Shown piece after piece: positions 29,701 through 33,329 of a stretch of 33,329 nucleotides of DNA. The first letter of the stretch is position 1; each line of letters opens with the position of its first letter. The position numbers and the translations under genes were made by a program. The notes beneath the pieces were generated by a model. The model did not search any database. It saw only the letters and a list, made by a program, of their open reading frames with translations, and had not been told where the DNA came from. Origin of the DNA: Gnetum montanum (Eukaryota > Streptophyta > Gnetopsida > Gnetales > Gnetaceae); assembly GCA_015680685.1 (NCBI GenBank), contig MNCI01004661.1, forward strand, positions 1,070,094 to 1,103,422, in the 5' to 3' direction.

Positions 29701-30872
29701 TGTTGAGGCCAACCTAACCCATGCTAGGCATAGGGCCTTGTTTGAACAAGTTTAATATCACAAAAAAAATTAGAAGTCATACAGTATTAACATGTCAAGC
29801 CCTCATGGTCTAAATTAAATGTACTTTCATGGGCTTGAATAACCCATAAATTGTAAAATGCAATGTACCTGGTCAAAGAATGCAACTATCCAACACACAT
29901 CCAACTCGTGCACAACTATCCAACATAGATACATTGAACCTGGTCAAAGAATGCAACTATCCAACACACATCCAACTCATGCCAACTATCCATGGGACAC
30001 ATGTTGCTAGATCTACTTTTCTCTCATCTCACAGCCGTTGATTCCATTCTTGAATTTCGTGCTCGAGCCCGATCCAACCCTATAAATACCCTATTAATTC
30101 ACATAAATAGGGGGAGGAGCCAGAGTCTGCAGTGACCATTTTTTGTTCTGCTGGCAGGCAACACCGACAGCGGAGGTGTTTTCAGCAGTCTTCTCTCTTC
30201 TACCGACAGGCGATAGAACACGGAAAGAGCGTGAAACGTGCAGTGAACATCAATAGCAGTTGCAGGCATATTGAAAATGATAGTGTGCTTGCCCTGTAGT
30301 AGCAATTGTTGAACGACAGTTTTCTGTTTTCATCAAAAACAACAAACACGTTTTCTTTTCTTTTCTTTTTCTTCTCTGCCCACGCAGTAGAGACCAACGC
30401 CTAACAGCAGTGGTGCCAATGCGGACACTGTGAGGGGTGTCAGTAGAAGTCTTTCTTTCTGCCTATAAATAGAAACCTGGCAGAGATAGGTTGTATGCAC
30501 ATCGTTTTGTTCTTTATTTATTTGCCTTCAAACAACAGGACATATTTTTCTCTTTGCCATCTCCAAGCAAAAAAGCAGCCACGGTGGCAGATAACTTTTA
30601 CTGTTTTCAATATTACTATTTGCATTTTATTTTGAATTATTTATTGTACTCTTTTAAATTGCACAAATTATTTAACTTTTCAATATTCTTATTAAATTTA
30701 AAGCTTTTAATATTTTGTTTAAAATATTGTTAGTATTGCTCTGTCACATAGCCCTTTCCAGCTGAGACTATTCCTTAGTTTCCATACCCATATGGGAGGT
30801 GTCCTAGGCGATAGTCTCCTAAAACAAGTTTTCACAGGTGTTGGCAGCATGTCCAAAATTTACGCATCAACA
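29701..30872 (+). mobile_element. 5' LTR of a coding family T element (1172 bp)
   Basis: It starts TGTTGAGGCCAACCTAACCC with GGGCCTTGTTTGA, parallel to the T concatemer LTR start (TGTTGATACCAACACG, GGGCCTTTGTTTATT). It ends TTTACGCATCAACA after the same hairpin (30764-30818). The middle differs: no 46-bp minisatellite, two TATA-like boxes (CTATAAATA at about 30080 and 30463) and a 71-bp tandem duplication near the start. The candidate upstream target copy is ATGGT (29696-29700). The 3' LTR is outside the window. Confidence 0.85.
29867..30000 (+). repeat. 71-bp tandem duplication inside the T LTR
   Basis: ACCTGGTCAAAGAATGCAAC recurs at 29867 and 29938, each followed by TATCCAACACACATCCAACT. 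A third, partial CAACTATCCA repeat lies within each unit. Confidence 0.85.
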
Positions 30873-30878
30873 CCTTTT

Positions 30879-30895
30879 TGGCACTAGAATGAGAT
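30879..30895 (+). promoter_or_regulatory. Primer-binding site of coding T element, tRNA-Asn type
   Basis: TGGCACTAGAATGAGAT begins 6 nt after the LTR end, at the same distance as in the concatemer. It agrees with the concatemer's TGGCGCTAGAAGGAGGG at 13 of 17 positions. Confidence 0.7.
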
Positions 30896-31286
30896 CAATT
30901 TCTCAACCTTTTCTTTATTTTCCTTTGATGTTTCTTTTTTTAAAAAAAAAAATTTCAATTTCTTACTATTGATTTACACCATCTGTTTTTATTTTTTCCT
31001 TCCTATTTTCAATTTTATTTCTCTATTTTAGTTTCACTTTTAAATCTTCAAATTTATATTCTAGTAATCCTTCTTTTAATTATTTTTCTAAAATTTAATT
31101 GAGGTGATTTAAATCATTTTACTTTCAATTTCCTTTTCTGAAATTTTGTAATTTCAATTTTACTTTTAAAAATAAAATAAACAAATAATAATAAATAAAT
31201 AAAAATATAGCATTCAAATGTTTTTTCCATTTTCTTTAATTTTCACAGTTTATTAGCATTTTACATTTCCTATTATTTTTCATTTT
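30896..31286 (+). other. 5' leader of coding T element
   Basis: About 390 bp of very AT-rich, pyrimidine-rich sequence between primer-binding site and gag start. No structure was identified. Confidence 0.6.
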
Positions 31287-33020
31287 ATGAGTGACTTTTC
31301 TTACGGAATATCTCAACAAAGAACTCATACTCCTACCCCTAGTCAACCAGCTACTCGTCAATTTACTTTAAGAATACAACAAGCTTCACTTTTTCCAAAT
31401 TCAATTCCTAAGAAACCTTAGACTAAGATGGCAACCCATCAACCCTTAGCTCCCTTAGTAAGAAACCCTTTTAATTTTCATAACTACCATGATATACCAA
31501 AATCCATTTAGAACATAAATTTGTTCTTTGATCCTACAACCCTTACGAATGATGCTCGCCAACACATACAATGTTTTGAAACCTTATTAGGGATCCACAA
31601 CATTGTACATAATGATGTGGCATGCAGAGTGTTTGTAACAACGTTTAGATCCAAAGCAACTCAATGGTTCTTAATGCTTCTTGATGCCTCTATTAACACA
31701 TGGCAAGAATTCAAAAACAAGTTTTTGAATCAATTTGACAAATTTACTAGCCCTGCTATCGCATCAAGCAACTTTACTAGCCTAAGAAAGCTACCTGAGG
31801 AAAATGTTAGGGATTATAACCTTAGATTCCTTCATCAACTTGCCTATGTGCAAAATGAGATGCGACCACAACCAGATGGTATCCTCAACTTCTATCTCTC
31901 TACCATTGATCCATTCTTCACTTATGCTATCAAATCTGATCCCAACATAACGAAAATACAAGGTCCAATGTCAAAAGCTATGGAATTAGAGTAAATAACC
32001 CTTATAAATAGCATCCAAACCCAATTTGGGATGATGAGTGTTAGTAACCCTATGCAATCAAACCCACTCCTACCAACTTTTCAAACATTTAATGTCATGC
32101 CTCAAGTTGTTTCTCCCTTTCAATCAACTCAACCTTTAAGTAATTACTCACAAGGCCCCATGTCCTCTTCATTCTTACCATCCAACACTGGTTTGAATGA
32201 TGACCAATCAAAAGCCTTGATTCAATCCATTATCAACCCAAACGGGACATCAAATTTTGTTGAACCACCAACCCAAACTCAAAATCAGATGACCCAAATA
32301 CTCACTTCACTACAAAAACTATCCAATGAAGTGGTTGAGCTAAAGAGAAACAATAACAAAAGCCCTATAAAACCAGAAAAACCAAGTGCATCAATCAACG
32401 ATGATTATTGTCGTCTTCATAATACGAGGCAACATTTTGAAAAGACTTGTCCTCAATTCACGGCATTGTATGGTGAAAATATCCAAGGGCAACAAAATAT
32501 GAAAACCCCTATCATGGTTCTTGATGTACCTCATGAGACAGAAAATGAAGAGGTTTCCTCATTAGAACAAGTTATGGTAGGCGACCCTAACCCACACAAC
32601 ACTCGCTACCGCAAAATTAGTGACATTATGAATGCTACACAACAACAAACTAGGAACAATTTCTATACACCTCCAAACAGAAGAGTTCCTAGTCAAAACA
32701 ATGCAAACAACCAATTTGGGTCATCCCAAGTAATTGGCCCACAACGATCAAACCCCCCATCTGTACTTAGAAGAGTTCCATCTCAACAAGAAGCCAAAGA
32801 TGAACATAAGAATTATGATTTGGTTGAGGACTTAAAAAGAGTTAAAGCCAACATTTCGATGTATGACCTCCTACACTTTAACGAAATGAAAGAAGTGATT
32901 TGGGATATGGTTCATATACCCATAGCCCAAATAGAAAAATCCCCAATTCCAAAAAGGCAAATTCGCTTTGCAGAAAGTCCTAACACATTATCAGTACAAA
33001 ACGTGAATAATTTCATCTCT
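31287..33020 (+). pseudogene. gag of coding T element (three in-frame stops)
   Basis: One phase runs from ATG 31287 (MSDFSYGISQQRTH) through stops at 31419, 31509 and 31992 into the protease. The capsid core (about 31521-31900) fits the retrotransposon gag pattern: FDPTTLTNDARQHIQCFETL, AFRS-like FRSKATQWFLMLLDASINTW, EFKNKFLNQFDKF, RKLPEENVRDYNLRF. A Gln/Asn/Ser-rich linker follows. Near 32409-32453, YCRLHNTRQHFEKTCPQF is a C-H-H-C zinc-finger-like motif where a nucleocapsid knuckle is expected. DLKRVKANISMYDLL (about 32827-32871) is shared with the outer D element. All three stops could be CAA/CAG changed by C to T. It is otherwise long and unshifted, so it decayed fairly recently or slowly. 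Confidence 0.85.
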
Positions 33021-33329
33021 AGAAAAAAGCACAATCCCCCTTTCCTAACCACTTTGATTATTTTAGGAAAGAATGTCCATAACTGTTTAATGGATTCTGG
33101 TGCAACTGTTAGTGTTATGCCTCTTAACGTTTGTAACGCTTTAGGAGCACAAATGATACCACAAACTAAAAGCATGATTCAACTCGATGGATCTAACGTA
33201 CCTATGGTAGGGTTATTAAAAGGAGTAAAGGTACAACTTAAGCACAAAACCCTACATTTACATGTTATACAGATATCCTAGTAGTTGACATGAAACCCAC
33301 ATATGGTGTGCTCTTATCTAGGACTTTTG
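33021..33329 (+). pseudogene. Aspartic protease of coding T element (partial at window end)
   Basis: It is continuous with gag. NCLMDSGATVSVMPLNVC carries the catalytic Asp of the DSG motif (codon at 33093) in a retropepsin fold, followed by MIQLDGSNVPMVGLLKGVKV. The frame stops at 33281. In the next phase DILVVDMKPTYGVLLSRTF continues to the window end, so a one-base indel lies near 33265-33272. Reverse transcriptase, RNase H and integrase would be expected beyond the window. Confidence 0.85.

Overview
The window looks like repeat-dominated nuclear DNA from a large plant genome, assembled with one ambiguous base (N at 26410). The primer-binding sites match my recollection of plant tRNA-Asn and tRNA-Asp. 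The gag, protease and integrase remnants are of plant Ty3/gypsy type, and the elements are old and nested. I see no intact host gene, no rRNA or tRNA gene and no bacterial-style feature. A gymnosperm-like genome is a guess. Almost everything I can support is LTR-retrotransposon material from three LTR families, called X, T and D here.

Layout. 1-1129: the 3' end of a family X element (internal tail, polypurine tract, 522-bp LTR), apparently inserted into the next unit. 1130-5601: a tandem concatemer of family T, four LTRs (0.9-1.4 kb) separated by three internal domains of only 72-73 bp. Each internal domain holds a tRNA-Asn-type primer-binding site and a polypurine tract and nothing else. The LTRs carry a 46-bp minisatellite (16, 2, 6 and 5 copies), a 151-bp module and a conserved hairpin. 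5602-10339: mostly unassigned AT-rich DNA with decayed T-like LTR ends, two of them tail to tail. 10340-10921: an X-family solo LTR with a perfect 5-bp target duplication.

12878-23808: a decayed family D element on the minus strand (LTR about 22917-23808, gag, protease, integrase). It is interrupted by a 6.8-kb family D element on the plus strand (13762-20556). The inner element has LTRs of 851 and 994 bp, a tRNA-Asp primer-binding site, a gag frame and a second ORF, and no recognisable pol. The reverse transcriptase/RNase H part of the outer element is missing at the junction and no target duplication is visible.

23809-29700: unassigned DNA with a short CpG-rich stretch that may hold remnants of a host gene, and a long inverted repeat (28263-28509 and 29425-29700). 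29701-33329: the 5' part of a coding family T element (1172-bp LTR, primer-binding site, gag and protease in one frame with stops). Its LTR ends and primer-binding site match the concatemer, so it is a plausible autonomous relative of it.

The main points of interest are the large-LTR, almost-no-internal-domain concatemer with a protein-coding relative in the same window, a hairpin near the T LTR end that shows a compensatory base change, and an insertion of a gag-only element into its own pol-bearing relative.
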